From Bryobacteraceae bacterium (lineage in GTDB: Bacteria; Acidobacteriota; Terriglobia; Bryobacterales; Bryobacteraceae), in the NCBI GenBank assembly GCA_019748195.1, contig JAIEPW010000063.1:17464-81463 (forward strand): a stretch of 64,000 nucleotides of DNA, in the 5' to 3' direction. This document shows, one piece after another, positions 9,601 to 18,438 of this stretch. Positions within the stretch are counted from its first letter, which is position 1, and every line of letters starts with the position of its first letter. The position numbers and the translations under genes were made by a program. Under the pieces are notes generated by a model that searched no databases, was not told the origin of the DNA, and saw only the letters and a program-made list of their open reading frames with translations.

Positions 9601-10384
9601 GATCGACGCCGCGCTGGTTGTTAAACCAGGTGTTGGCGTTCAGTACCGTGTTGCGATGCTCGTAGAAAAGGCTGCCGGAGAAGCGGTTCGTTCCCGAACG
9701 GGTAACGATCTGCACCTGTCCCGAGCCGCGGCCTAGTTCGGCGTCCGCCGGGGAGGTGATGATCCGGAACTCCTCCGCGCGGTCCACCGTCACGCGATTC
9801 ACGATCGCCGCGTTCGTGAGCCCATTCAGAAGATTGTCTTGAGCGTTCAGGCCGTCGATAGTGAAGTTCAGGGATCCGCTGCGATTGCCGCTGAAATTCT
9901 GCCCGACAACGCCGGCCTGGGTGGCGATCAGATCGTAGGCGCTTCGTCCGGCAAGTGGCAGTTCCAACACCTGGCGTCCGCTGACGACGTTGCCTACCGA
10001 ACTGGTGGAGTATCCCAATTGCGATGTCGAGGACTGCACTTCCACGGTCTCCGCGGTTGCGCCCAGGTCCAGCGCCATGTTCAAGGTCTGTCTCGCGCCC
10101 ACCTCGAGTGAGATGTCGTTCCACACGCCTCGCCGGAATCCCTGCATCTCCGCGCTGAAGCGATACAAGCCCGGCAGCAGCGCCGGAAACACGTAAACCC
10201 CGCTGGCATTCGTGGTTGTGCGATTCACGACGCCCGTGGCCAGGTTCTCGGCGGTGACCGATACGGCGGGCACCACTGCGCCCGCGGGATCGGTAACGGT
10301 TCCCGAGATCGTGGCGTCCGTGCTCTGCCCTCGCGCGAGGCCGCAAGCGAGCAGAGCCAGTATCAGCGGAATGTTTCGCACCAT
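6611..10384 (-). CDS. TonB-dependent receptor with N-terminal carboxypeptidase-regulatory-like domain (Oar-type)
   Basis: A 1257-residue outer membrane protein of the enlarged acidobacterial receptor family. A signal peptide (MVRNIPLILALLACGLARGQ) precedes a carboxypeptidase-regulatory-like beta-sandwich (ATISGTVTDPAGAVVPAVSV), then a plug domain around residues 110-240 (LPLAGRSAYDLIATQAGV) and a long beta-barrel ending in the aromatic VLQARMTF, as expected for outer membrane insertion. ATG at 10384 is preferred to the in-frame ATG 42 bp upstream because it gives a clean signal peptide. Such receptors import polymers or chelates with TonB energy; the ligand is unknown. No partner lipoprotein lies next to it. 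Confidence 0.9.
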   Translation of the reverse strand: MVRNIPLILALLACGLARGQSTDATISGTVTDPAGAVVPAVSVTAENLATGVVNRTTTNASGVYVFPALLPGLYRFSAEMQGFRRGVWNDISLEVGARQTLNMALDLGATAETVEVQSSTSQLGYSTSSVGNVVSGRQVLELPLAGRSAYDLIATQAGVVGQNFSGNRSGSLNFTIDGLNAQDNLLNGLTNAAIVNRVTVDRAEEFRIITSPADAELGRGSGQVQIVTRSGTNRFSGSLFYEHRNTVLNANTWFNNQRGVDPISNEQISPRNILIRNQFGGRLGGPIKRNRTFFHVLFDGDRQRQKNATTAIVLTDPARRGQFRFFPGVQNANAIARVPTVDLQGNPLRPTGITGDLQTVNVFGRDPNRLAADPTGAIARILGSVPSPNNFRFGDGLNTAGYTWSRPVRIEYQLFEFRIDHQFNPNHRLTWTFSNQGYDSFNVVGPQPLPDSPGGLGPTNTKQYNLSLISVLRPNLVNEARAGVFRPRNTSIAPFAEEAGGTSLLPTANGVPFILDMLTFTEPVLPTNYASDPSSRMTPVYQYSDTISWLKGKHSFRGGAEIRFVSSAGYDAFAVQPRASVGAGAAPVQNIANVPGIGLNTNLAQNLLLDLSGSISNAFQTYNSPGGQDLRYISGLSRYRNWRQHEYSFFFKDEWRVSPSLTLNLGVRYEHYRVPYERGQRGVALVGGTGGLFGISGTGFGDMFQPGRLNGSLTRPQLVGPGTPNPGVKFFEQDWNNWSPNVGFAWTLPWFGRNKTVIRAGYGIGYERNPIYLTHDIAGLNPGLSEVGILLSGSLLNLQNLRLPVPQIGEPMGTVPLTQRTQTVRSYDDRLRTPYIQNFNFSITRSLGKDTSFEARYVGSKGTKLIRDVSINEANIFENGILEAYQITQAGGNAPLFDRIFMGLGGVNGTTVRGSDLVRSNAAMQAFLSNNNVGGLANFISSTNQFTGVNGGLLRRAGLPENFVLPNPQFATAILSGNFSNSTYHALQLEFMRRFSKGFFFQGNYTWSKTLGDSEGNDAALFAQFRTLRNREVDKRRMEFHRTHVWRNNGIYELPFGRDRTFAKGAPGWLNHIIGGWQVGSIFNVFSGEPLSISSVNAFNGFTTAGTYPMAVAPISNGAGRVTMTPQGPVYFSGWQQVVDPHVARMTTAQGVQQRSTLRAIADENGRLLMVNPQPGELGTLAGRFFESPGSFRLDVNLIKRVRITERIGLQIRADAINFTNTPQWGDPNANINSLDFGRITSADGNRIVVLQARMTF

Positions 10385-10418
10385 GGGGTGGCAGTCTATC
10401 AGGCCTGACGCGGGAGTC

Positions 10419-10436
10419 AAGCGCAACGCGCTTTTT
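10419..10436 (+). terminator. Short hairpin followed by T tract
   Basis: AAGCGC-AAC-GCGCTT forms a six-base-pair stem with a three-base loop, followed directly by TTT. In shape it is a plus-strand intrinsic terminator, but it lies between two divergent genes, 29 bp before aroC, where no upstream plus-strand gene needs ending. It could stop antisense transcripts through the receptor gene or act on the aroC leader. Confidence 0.35.
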
Positions 10437-10464
10437 CTACAACTTGTTACGATGAAGTTACCCC

Positions 10465-11631
10465 ATGCTCCGTTTCGAAACCGCGGGAGAATCGCACGGC
10501 GAGTGCCTGGTTGCGACGCTGACCGGCTTGCCGGCCGGCGTTCCCATCCACCTCGATCGCGTCAACCGCGAGTTGTGGCGGCGGCAGCAGGGTTACGGCC
10601 GCGGCGGACGCCAGAAGATCGAGAAAGACTGCGCCCGGATCGTGTCGGGAGTGCGTCACGGACGTACCATCGGATCCCCCATCGCCGTCCTGCTGGAAAA
10701 CCGCGATTGGAAGAATTGGACCGAGGCCCTCCCGGTCGACGAGGGTGACGACCGGAAGAGGAAGCCGCTGAAGCGTCCACGCCCCGGCCACGCGGACCTC
10801 GCGGGCGCCATTAAGTTCAGCTTCGAGGAGGCTCGCTATATCCTGGAGCGCGCCAGCGCGCGGGAAACCGCGGCTCGCGTCGCCGCCGGCGCCCTCTGCA
10901 AGGAGTTCCTGCGCGAGTTCGGAATCGAGATCCTCAGCCACGTCGTGGGCGTGGGCGGTTGCAGGTTGGAACGCCGCGCTTCCTGGGACCAGATCGAGGC
11001 TCTCAGCCGCCGCGGTGAGGTGCTGCTGGGTTGCGTGGATGCGGATACCGAAGCGCGCATGAAGGCGGAGGTGGACATCGCCTACCGCACCGGCGACACC
11101 ATCGGCGGGATCTTCGAAGTGGTCGCCCATAATCTCCCGGTCGGCCTGGGCTCCCACGCAACCTGGGACTCCCGCCTGGACGGCCGCCTCGCGCAGGCGA
11201 TCGTTTCCATTCAGGCGGTGAAAGGCGTTGAAATCGGCTCCGCCGAAGAGTCCGCCACCAGTTTCGGATCCAAGGTTCAGGATACGATCCACTACTCCAA
11301 GGAGCACCGCCAGTTCACTCGCGGCGCGAACAAGGCCGGAGGGCTCGAGGGCGGCATCTCCAACGGCCAGGATATCCTGGTGCGCGGCTATCTGAAGCCC
11401 ATCTCCACGCTGCGCAAGCCCCTGGAAAGCGTGGATCTGGAAACCCGCGATCCCGCGTCCGCCGCCTACGAGCGCTCCGATGTCTGCGTCGTGCCGGCTG
11501 CCGGCGTTGTGGGCGAGGCGATGGTCGCGTTTGTGATCGCGCAGGCGGTAATCGAGAAGTTCGGCGGCGATTCCCTCCGCGAGTCGCTCCGCAATTTTCA
11601 GGGCTATCAGCAGCAGGTGAAGGATTTCTGA
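10465..11631 (+). CDS. aroC: Chorismate synthase
   Basis: The 388-residue enzyme removes phosphate from 5-enolpyruvylshikimate 3-phosphate to give chorismate, the last shikimate-pathway step, with reduced FMN. Family signatures are clear: the N-terminal LRFETAGESHGECLVATL, the RVNRELWRRQQGYGRGGR segment, RPGHADLAGAIKF, the RASARETAARVAAGAL helix, and a C-terminal RSDVCVVPAAGVVGEAMVAF. Length is normal. It heads a run of housekeeping genes; the TGA overlaps the ATG of def by one base. Confidence 0.97.
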   Translation: MLRFETAGESHGECLVATLTGLPAGVPIHLDRVNRELWRRQQGYGRGGRQKIEKDCARIVSGVRHGRTIGSPIAVLLENRDWKNWTEALPVDEGDDRKRKPLKRPRPGHADLAGAIKFSFEEARYILERASARETAARVAAGALCKEFLREFGIEILSHVVGVGGCRLERRASWDQIEALSRRGEVLLGCVDADTEARMKAEVDIAYRTGDTIGGIFEVVAHNLPVGLGSHATWDSRLDGRLAQAIVSIQAVKGVEIGSAEESATSFGSKVQDTIHYSKEHRQFTRGANKAGGLEGGISNGQDILVRGYLKPISTLRKPLESVDLETRDPASAAYERSDVCVVPAAGVVGEAMVAFVIAQAVIEKFGGDSLRESLRNFQGYQQQVKDF

Positions 11632-12146
11632 TGATCTACAACATCGTCAAGTACGGCGATCCGGTGCTCGAAACACGAACCGAGCCGGTCACCGAATACG
11701 GCACGCCGGAACTGAGGAAACTGGTGGAGGACATGTTTGAGACGATGTACGCCGCGCGCGGCGTCGGGCTTGCCGCCCCGCAGGTCGGCTTGTCCAAGCG
11801 CCTCACGGTCATCGATCTCAGTTGCGGCGAGGACGCCTCCCAGCGCATCGTGCTCTTGAATCCGGAGATCGTGTCGCGGGAGGGCGTGCAGACCGGCGAG
11901 GAGGGCTGCCTCTCCATCCCGGGCTTTCGCGAGCAGGTGACCCGGGCGCAAAAGGTCAAGGTCCGCGCCCATGATGTCGACGGCAACCCCGTGGAACTCG
12001 AAGGCGAGGATCTGCTTGCCCGTGCGTTCCAGCACGAGACCGATCATCTGGACGGCGTCCTGTTCATCAATCACATCTCGCCGCTCAAGCGCGACCTCAT
12101 CCGCCGCAAGATCCGCAAAATGCAAAAGTCGGGCGAATGGAAATAG
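11631..12146 (+). CDS. def: Peptide deformylase
   Basis: A 171-residue Fe/Zn hydrolase that removes the formyl group from nascent proteins. All three conserved motifs are present: GVGLAAPQVG, EEGCLSIPG with metal ligand Cys93, and QHETDHLDG with ligands His135 and His139 and catalytic Glu136. Start overlaps the aroC stop. It is followed directly by fmt, the common def-fmt pairing that couples addition and removal of the formyl group. Confidence 0.97.
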   Translation: MIYNIVKYGDPVLETRTEPVTEYGTPELRKLVEDMFETMYAARGVGLAAPQVGLSKRLTVIDLSCGEDASQRIVLLNPEIVSREGVQTGEEGCLSIPGFREQVTRAQKVKVRAHDVDGNPVELEGEDLLARAFQHETDHLDGVLFINHISPLKRDLIRRKIRKMQKSGEWK

Positions 12147-12151
12147 GCGCC

Positions 12152-13081
12152 ATGCGCGTCGTCTTCCTGGGGACGCCCCACTTCGCGGTCCCTTCCCTGG
12201 AAGCTCTGGCCTCCGCCGGATATTCGATCGTCGCCGTCTACACCCAGCCCGACCGGCCGAAGGGCCGGGGCCGTGATTTCGCGCACAGCCCGGTGAAACA
12301 AGCCGCCCTCGCGCTCAACCTCGACGTCCGCCAGCCGGAACGCATCCGCCGTCCCGAGATTGTCGAGGAACTCCGCGGCCTCTCTCCGGACGTCATGGTG
12401 GTCGTCGGATATGGACAGATCATCCCGCAATCCATCATTGACATCCCCCCGCTGGGCATCCTCAACGTTCACGCCTCCCTGCTGCCGGAGTACCGCGGCG
12501 CCGCGCCGATCCAATGGGCCATCGCCGACGGCAGGCGCGCCACCGGCGTCACCATCATGAAAATCGACGCCGGTCTCGACACCGGCGACATCCTGCTCAA
12601 GAGCGAGACGCCTATCGGCGACAGCGAAACCGCGCCCGAGCTCTCCGCGCGCCTGTCGCGCGACGGCGCGCGGCTTCTGCTGCGCGCGCTCCAAGGCCTG
12701 CGCGACGGCGGCATCCAGCCGGAGAAGCAGAACCACGCCGCCGCCACCATGGCGCGAATCCTCACTCGCGAGGACGGCAAGATCGATTGGACCTGGACAG
12801 CCCCAACCATCCACAACCGGATGCGCGGCTTCACGCCCTGGCCCGGCTGCTACACCACGTTCCGGGGCCAGCGGCTGCACATCTGGAAGGCCAGGCCGAT
12901 CGAGCATCCCGACGGCAGACCCGGCGAGATCGCAACCCGGAACCGCGATGTGGTGGTGGTTTGTGGTGCTGGAACAGGTCTGGTCCTGGAGGAAGTACAA
13001 CTCGAAGGAAAGAAGCGCATGCCCGCGTCCGCCTTTCGAAACGGCTATCCTTTCAAGGAACACGAAACTCTGGGGGAGTAG
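12152..13081 (+). CDS. fmt: Methionyl-tRNA formyltransferase
   Basis: The enzyme formylates initiator Met-tRNA with 10-formyl-tetrahydrofolate. It starts MRVVFLGTPHFAVPSLEAL, shows the catalytic LNVHASLLPEYRGAAPIQWA (Asn and His of the active site) and the DAGLDTGDIL loop with the catalytic Asp, and has the usual C-terminal OB-like tRNA-binding domain. ATG at 12152 is chosen to match the family N-terminus and gives 309 residues. An in-frame ATG at 12137 would add five residues and overlap def by 10 nt and cannot be excluded. Confidence 0.95.
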   Translation: MRVVFLGTPHFAVPSLEALASAGYSIVAVYTQPDRPKGRGRDFAHSPVKQAALALNLDVRQPERIRRPEIVEELRGLSPDVMVVVGYGQIIPQSIIDIPPLGILNVHASLLPEYRGAAPIQWAIADGRRATGVTIMKIDAGLDTGDILLKSETPIGDSETAPELSARLSRDGARLLLRALQGLRDGGIQPEKQNHAAATMARILTREDGKIDWTWTAPTIHNRMRGFTPWPGCYTTFRGQRLHIWKARPIEHPDGRPGEIATRNRDVVVVCGAGTGLVLEEVQLEGKKRMPASAFRNGYPFKEHETLGE

Positions 13082-13090
13082 CAGACAACG

Positions 13091-14269
13091 ATGGAACTGC
13101 CTTCGGGCTTCCGGTACGCCGCTACCTACGCGGGCATCCGGAAAGCCGAAAAGAATGATCTCGCGCTGATCTTCTCGACACAACCGGCCTCCGCCGCCGC
13201 GATGTTCACGACCAATCGCGTTTGCGCCGCGCCGGTCATCGTCGCGCGCGATCACCTGCGCAAGACACGCGGCGTCGCCCGAGCCATCCTGGTCAACGCC
13301 GGCAACGCCAACTGCGCTACCAGAACCGGCGTCAAGGTCGCCGGCGATTCCTGCCGCGCCGTCGCCACCGCGCTAAAGCTGCGCCCGGACCAGGTGCTGC
13401 CCGCCTCCACCGGTGTTATCGGGGTCGAGTTGGACGGCGGCCGCATTACACGCTCCGCGCCGGATCTCGCGGCCAGGCTGGATGGCGCATCCTTCGATTC
13501 CGTTGCACAAGCGATCATGACCACCGACACGCGCCCCAAGATCGCCTCCGAGAGCGTTCGCCTCCGCCGCGGCATGGTTCGAATCGCCGGCATGACCAAA
13601 GGCGCCGGCATGATCCACCCCCGCATGGCCACCACCCTCGCGTTTGTAATGATGGACGCGCGGATCCCGCCGCGCCCGCTCCGGCTCATGCTGGAAGCCG
13701 CGGTCGAGCGCAGCTTCCACCGCATTTCCGTCGATGGCGACACCTCCACCAACGACATGGTTTGCGTGCTCGCCAACGGCGCGGCCGGTTTCTCCATCAG
13801 CGAGAACGAGCGCAAGGTCGTGGGCGAAGTCCTCGCCTGGGTGCTGGAGGACCTCGCCGAGCAGATCGTGCTGGACGGGGAGGGCGCGCGCAAGCTCGTA
13901 TCCATCCGCGTAACCGGTGCGAAATCGGACGCTGACGCGGCGCAGATCGCCCGCTCCATCGCCAACTCGCCCCTGGTGAAGACGGCCATCGCCGGCTCCG
14001 ACCCGAACTGGGGCCGCATCCTGTCGGCGGCGGGGAACTCCGGCGTCGACTTCGATCCGCGCCTGGTCGATATCCATCTGCAGGGTGTGAGAGTGTGCCG
14101 CGGCGGGCTCGCCGATGAGTTTGACGAACTGGCGATGAAGCGGCTGCTGGACGCGCGCGAGTGCCAAATTCGCTTCGCCCTTCGCGGCGCGAAAAAAGGC
14201 TCGGCGCTTTTCCAGACCTGCGACCTGACCGAGGAGTATATCCGGATCAATGCGAGCTATCGAACTTAG
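13091..14269 (+). CDS. argJ: Bifunctional glutamate N-acetyltransferase/ornithine acetyltransferase
   Basis: The 392-residue ArgJ protein transfers the acetyl group from N-acetylornithine to glutamate in the cyclic arginine pathway. It is made as a precursor that cuts itself before a Thr nucleophile: the motif MTKGAGMIHPRMATTLAF places the cut before Thr181. Further signatures are LVNAGNANCATRTG and SDPNWGRILSAAGNSGVDF. Whether it also uses acetyl-CoA cannot be told from sequence. The next gene starts inside its last 20 bases. No other arginine gene is adjacent. Confidence 0.95.
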   Translation: MELPSGFRYAATYAGIRKAEKNDLALIFSTQPASAAAMFTTNRVCAAPVIVARDHLRKTRGVARAILVNAGNANCATRTGVKVAGDSCRAVATALKLRPDQVLPASTGVIGVELDGGRITRSAPDLAARLDGASFDSVAQAIMTTDTRPKIASESVRLRRGMVRIAGMTKGAGMIHPRMATTLAFVMMDARIPPRPLRLMLEAAVERSFHRISVDGDTSTNDMVCVLANGAAGFSISENERKVVGEVLAWVLEDLAEQIVLDGEGARKLVSIRVTGAKSDADAAQIARSIANSPLVKTAIAGSDPNWGRILSAAGNSGVDFDPRLVDIHLQGVRVCRGGLADEFDELAMKRLLDARECQIRFALRGAKKGSALFQTCDLTEEYIRINASYRT

Positions 14270-14678
14270 CGCGATCCTCGCCTTGTTCCTGGCGGCGCGG
14301 GCTGCCACCGCCGCTGACCCCGCGGCGGACGCCCTCGCCGTGCTGTCGCGAATGGCCGAATCGCTGGCCGAGCCCAATCCCCGCCGCTTCCAGCGGCAGT
14401 TGTCGCCGGATGCCGCCGGAATGCCCGCTCTGGCCGAGTCGGCCCAAGCGCTCGCTCAGCAGTACGAGGTCATCTCCTCCGTCGAGATTCTCCGCAACAC
14501 CGGGGACACATCCCGCCGGGAGATTCAGGCCGACTGGACGCTCCGCTTCCGCCTGCGCGATTTCGAGTCCGCGTTCCAGCAGCGGCGCCGGGTTCTGAAA
14601 CTCGTGCTGATCCGGACACCCAGGGGCTGGAAGCTGCAATCCGTGGACCACCCGCCCTTTTTCGCGCCTCCCCTGTGA
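14250..14678 (+). CDS. Small secreted protein, function unknown
   Basis: A 142-residue protein with a signal peptide (MRAIELSAILALFLAARAATA) and a mature part of about 120 residues with alternating helix and strand. The last third (RREIQADWTLRFRLRDF, KLVLIRTPRGWKLQSVDHP) resembles the sheet of NTF2-like proteins, but I cannot assign a family. It overlaps argJ by 20 nt, so it is probably in the same transcript. Role unknown. Confidence 0.6.
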   Translation: MRAIELSAILALFLAARAATAADPAADALAVLSRMAESLAEPNPRRFQRQLSPDAAGMPALAESAQALAQQYEVISSVEILRNTGDTSRREIQADWTLRFRLRDFESAFQQRRRVLKLVLIRTPRGWKLQSVDHPPFFAPPL

Positions 14679-14751
14679 TTCCCGGCAAACCGAAGCGTCC
14701 CCTGTTCGTTCCACTCGGTAACGTCACGCGACGAAGGGAGTATACGCACGC

Positions 14752-17259
14752 ATGAACGCGCTGTTGCAGGACCTCCGGTTCGCCGTACGGGGGTTGCGAA
14801 AAGCCCCGCTGTTCGCCGGAATCGCCGTGCTATCTCTCGCGCTCGGTATCGGCGCGAATACCGCGATCTTCAGCCTGCTGGACCAGTTGATGCTTCGGCT
14901 GCTGCCCGTACGGAATCCCCATCAGCTCGCCCTGCTCACCTGGCGCGGCGCCCACATCGGCAACAACACCGGCTCGAACTCCATCTCTTATCCCATGTAT
15001 CTCGACCTCAAGGCGAGAAACGAAGTCTTCAGTGACCTTGCCGGGCGCTATGGAATGGCTTTCTCCATCGGACACCAGGGGCAAACGGAGCGCGTCGACG
15101 GCGAACTGGTTACCGGAAACTACTTCTCACTGCTCGGCGTCGAAGCGGAGCTGGGCCGCCTGATCACGCCGGAGGACGATCGAACACCTGACGGGCACCC
15201 GGTGGTGGTGCTCGGCTACGACTATTGGAAACAGCGATTCGCGGGGGACCGCTCGGTGGTCGGCAAGCCGCTGGCGGTAAACGGCCGCACCTACACCATT
15301 ATCGGTGTCAGCCGCCAGGGCTTCTACGGGATCGAGGTCGGCGCCGGCCGCGCCCTCCGCATCCCGATCATGCAGAAAGGCGAGCTTTCCTCCGGTTGGA
15401 TGACCGGTTACAGCTTGGACAACCGTCGCGGCAAGTGGGTGAATGCCATCGGGCGGGTCAAACCGGGAATCACGATCGAGCGCGCCAAGGCCGGCCTTCA
15501 GCCTCTCTTCAAGTCCCTGCTGGTGGAAGACTTGAAAACACCGGAGCTTGCCAAGGCCACGACGGCCGCGCGGCAGCGATTCCTCAATGCATGGCTGGAT
15601 GTGACTCCCGCCGCGAAAGGCAGATCCGAGTTGCGGCGCAGCTTTGAGAAGCCGCTGTGGATCCTGATGGCCATGGTCGGCGTGGTGCTGCTCATCGCCT
15701 GCGCGAACATCGCCAACCTGCTGCTGGCGCGCGCCGCCGGGCGGCAAAAGGAAATCGCCGTCCGCTTCGCCATCGGATCGTCCCGGCCGCGGATTGTCCG
15801 GCAGCTTCTCACGGAAAGCCTGCTGCTGGCCTTTGCCGGCGGATTGGCCGGCCTGCTGGTCGCAATGTGGTCTTCGCGGCTGCTGGTAGGCCTGCTCCCG
15901 GCTGGAGATTCGCCGGTGGATCTTTCCACCAGCCCCGACTTCCGCGTCCTGGGATTCGCCCTCGCGATCTCAATCGCCACCGGGATTGTCTTCGGACTCT
16001 TTCCCGCCATCCGCGCCTCGCGCGTCGACCTCGCGCCGATCCTCAAGGAACAGGCGGGCTCGCTCTCCTCCGGCGGCCACTCGCGAATTCGGAGGAGCCT
16101 CGTCGTCGCCCAGGTGTTCCTGTCTCTTCTCCTCCTGGTCGGCGCGGGATTGTTCCTCCGGTCGCTCAACAACCTTCGCACGTTGGACCCCGGCTTTCAG
16201 GTGAGCAAGGTGATCGCCTTCACGGTGGATCCCAGCCAAAACGGTTACCAGAACGAACGGTCCCGCGCGTTCTTCCGCCTGCTTCAGGAGAAGATTGAGG
16301 CGATTCCCGGCGTCGAGAGCGCCGGCTTTGGCGTTATCCGGCTACTCTCCGCTGACCAATGGGACCGTGGAATTGTCGTGGAAGGCTATGAGGCCAGGCA
16401 GGGCGAGAACATGAGCCCCTTCTTCAACGCCGTGACGCCCGGCTATTTCAAAACGCTTGGAATTCCGGTAATCGCCGGCCGGGAGTTCACTGAGGCGGAC
16501 GCGATGGGCCGCCCGAAAGTGGCCATCGTGAATGAGGCGTTCGCCGGCAAGTTTTTCGGTGATCGCGGCGCGCTGGGCCGCCGCGTGGGATTCGGTAGCG
16601 GGCCGGAAACCGTGCTCGACATCGAGATCGCCGGTGTCACCCGCGACGCCAAGTATCAGCACATGCGGGAAGAAAAGCAGCCCCAGATTTTCATCGCCGC
16701 CCGCCAGAACGACTTCATCACTGAAATGAGCGGGTACGTCCGGACGCGGCAGGATGCCGAGGGAGTCTTTGCCGCCATCCGGCGCACCGTGGCCGAGGCC
16801 GACCCCAACGTACCCGTTTATGAGATGCGGACCCTCCGCGAGCAGCTCGATCAGAACCTGTCGACGGAGCGCATGATCGCATTTCTGGCCGCCGCCTTCG
16901 GTCTGCTGGCCACGGCGCTGGCGGCCATCGGCTTGTACGGCGTCCTAGCGTATTCGGTCGCGCGCCGCACGCGCGAGATCGGGATTCGCATGGCGCTCGG
17001 CGCGTCCGGGCAGAACGTGGTCTGGCTGGTCCTGCGCGAGCTCCTGCTGTTAGTCGGCCTTGGCTTGACGCTCGCCGTCCCCGCGTCCCTGGCGCTCACG
17101 AAACTCGTGCGCAGCCAGCTTTTCGGGATCTCCCCGAATGACCCGGTGAGCATTGGATTGGCTGTCCTTGCTCTGGCCCTGGCCGGCGCGATCGCAGGAT
17201 GGGTGCCGGCCCGGCGCGCCGCTCAAACCGACCCCATGGTTGCTCTCCGCTACGAATAA
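14752..17259 (+). CDS. ABC-type permease of the ADOP family (copy 1)
   Basis: An 835-residue inner membrane protein built from two MacB-like periplasmic core domains and two FtsX-type membrane domains, the layout of acidobacterial duplicated orphan permeases. The N-terminus DLRFAVRGLRKAPLFAG leads to the first membrane segment (IAVLSLALGIGANTAIFSLL); membrane segments recur near residues 300-440 and 700-830, with the FtsX signature GIRMALGASGQNVVWLVLRE near the end. MacB-type permeases couple cytoplasmic ATP hydrolysis to periplasmic movement, but no ATPase gene is nearby. A purine-rich GAAGGGAG lies 12 bp before the ATG. Substrate unknown. Confidence 0.9.
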   Translation: MNALLQDLRFAVRGLRKAPLFAGIAVLSLALGIGANTAIFSLLDQLMLRLLPVRNPHQLALLTWRGAHIGNNTGSNSISYPMYLDLKARNEVFSDLAGRYGMAFSIGHQGQTERVDGELVTGNYFSLLGVEAELGRLITPEDDRTPDGHPVVVLGYDYWKQRFAGDRSVVGKPLAVNGRTYTIIGVSRQGFYGIEVGAGRALRIPIMQKGELSSGWMTGYSLDNRRGKWVNAIGRVKPGITIERAKAGLQPLFKSLLVEDLKTPELAKATTAARQRFLNAWLDVTPAAKGRSELRRSFEKPLWILMAMVGVVLLIACANIANLLLARAAGRQKEIAVRFAIGSSRPRIVRQLLTESLLLAFAGGLAGLLVAMWSSRLLVGLLPAGDSPVDLSTSPDFRVLGFALAISIATGIVFGLFPAIRASRVDLAPILKEQAGSLSSGGHSRIRRSLVVAQVFLSLLLLVGAGLFLRSLNNLRTLDPGFQVSKVIAFTVDPSQNGYQNERSRAFFRLLQEKIEAIPGVESAGFGVIRLLSADQWDRGIVVEGYEARQGENMSPFFNAVTPGYFKTLGIPVIAGREFTEADAMGRPKVAIVNEAFAGKFFGDRGALGRRVGFGSGPETVLDIEIAGVTRDAKYQHMREEKQPQIFIAARQNDFITEMSGYVRTRQDAEGVFAAIRRTVAEADPNVPVYEMRTLREQLDQNLSTERMIAFLAAAFGLLATALAAIGLYGVLAYSVARRTREIGIRMALGASGQNVVWLVLRELLLLVGLGLTLAVPASLALTKLVRSQLFGISPNDPVSIGLAVLALALAGAIAGWVPARRAAQTDPMVALRYE

Positions 17260-17952
17260 TCAAACAATCCGGACCCCTCGGTATACGTGGACGGGCGATC
17301 CTTCCGCGATGAAGGCGGAATCGGGCGGCCGCCGGTTCAGATAACCGAACTCCACGCCGTAAAGGCTCGCCGCGTCCAGCGTCAGCTCTGATGTCAGGGC
17401 GGGCCATACGCTCCACTTCGGATGCTCCACCCGGTATTCGATGGTGCCCCCGTCGCGCTGCCGCGTGTAGCCCCAGTAGTGCTCCACGATGAATTCTTCC
17501 CGCGAGCCCGCTTCGAGCGGAGCCGGCTTCCCCCGGCGAGTGCCGGCCAGCCCCTGCCAGAGCCCCTCTTTACGGAACTCGTATTGCACCCGATCCGGCG
17601 CGGCGATATGCCGCATCGGATGCCGCGCGTACGGCTCGTTGTACAACGCGCGCGCCGTCGATGCGATCGCGATTTTGGGAACAATCTCTTTCACGAACAC
17701 CACGCCCCGGCGATCCCCCCGGCGAACATAGAACCGCAGATTCAACTCTTCAAAATTGCGGTGGAGCGGAATCGGCACTCCCAGCACCCGGGTGCGCAGA
17801 AACAGGAATCCCACCACGCTCACGAAGGTTCGGCCACCCTGGAAATCGAGTTCGGTCCCGCGCGGCACGCGCGATGCGAGAATCGCCGGATCCGCCTCCC
17901 AGTTCAGCATCACCAGCTCGCGCCACTCCGCCGTCAGGAACCGCGCCGCCAT
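17260..17952 (-). CDS. DUF2071 (YqjF-like) family protein
   Basis: A 230-residue soluble protein matching the DUF2071 pattern: FLTAEWRELVMLNWEADPAIL at the N-terminus, then PRGTELDFQGGRTFVSVVGF, the RNFEELNLRFYVR segment, and a C-terminal HVYRGVRI. Members are related to acetoacetate-decarboxylase-like folds; no enzyme activity can be assigned here. Its stop codon directly abuts the ADOP stop on the other strand. It is three bases from the SnoaL-like gene upstream, so the two form a minus-strand pair. Confidence 0.85.
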   Translation of the reverse strand: MAARFLTAEWRELVMLNWEADPAILASRVPRGTELDFQGGRTFVSVVGFLFLRTRVLGVPIPLHRNFEELNLRFYVRRGDRRGVVFVKEIVPKIAIASTARALYNEPYARHPMRHIAAPDRVQYEFRKEGLWQGLAGTRRGKPAPLEAGSREEFIVEHYWGYTRQRDGGTIEYRVEHPKWSVWPALTSELTLDAASLYGVEFGYLNRRPPDSAFIAEGSPVHVYRGVRIV

Positions 17953-17955
17953 CGC

Positions 17956-18381
17956 TTAAGCTTGCTCCAGCCGTCCCACTTGATAAATCCGCGCCACTTC
18001 GCCGTTCCGGAAAGTGAACCACTGCACCCCGCGAGCCTCGTAGGCCTGTCCGTTTCGGAACTTGCCGGATTCCGCCAGCTCCACCACGATGTCGTCTCCA
18101 TGCTGGATCATGCGGCGCATTTCGGGTCGCTGCTCATCCACGAGTTCCATGTTGCGGCGCACCGCGTTCCGAACATCCTCGCGGCCGCTCCAGCGCCCGT
18201 CGAAAGGACCGAACCCGGCGATCTCCATCTCCACGTCCGGCGCCAGCCGCGTGGCCAGCGAATCGAAGTTGTGCTCGATTGTGTCGGCATACAGGCCGTG
18301 GAGCCGCGCGCCCGGACCTTCAACGGCTTCGGGAGCGGGCTGGACCTGACTAAGAAAATTCGCGGTCAGACTCTTGTCCAT
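17956..18381 (-). CDS. SnoaL/NTF2-like protein
   Basis: A 141-residue cytoplasmic protein of the NTF2-like alpha+beta barrel type. The middle (HNFDSLATRLAPDVEMEIAG, GREDVRNAVRRNM) and end (RGVQWFTFRNGEVARIYQVG) follow the SnoaL-like polyketide-cyclase/isomerase pattern. These folds bind small hydrophobic ligands; the substrate is unknown. The start faces the serine hydrolase gene across 57 bp, which should hold divergent promoters. Confidence 0.75.
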   Translation of the reverse strand: MDKSLTANFLSQVQPAPEAVEGPGARLHGLYADTIEHNFDSLATRLAPDVEMEIAGFGPFDGRWSGREDVRNAVRRNMELVDEQRPEMRRMIQHGDDIVVELAESGKFRNGQAYEARGVQWFTFRNGEVARIYQVGRLEQA

Positions 18382-18438
18382 GCGCCGAGCTTACACGATG
18401 CGCGGCCGCGGCGGGTGGGCTAACATGACAGCATCGCC

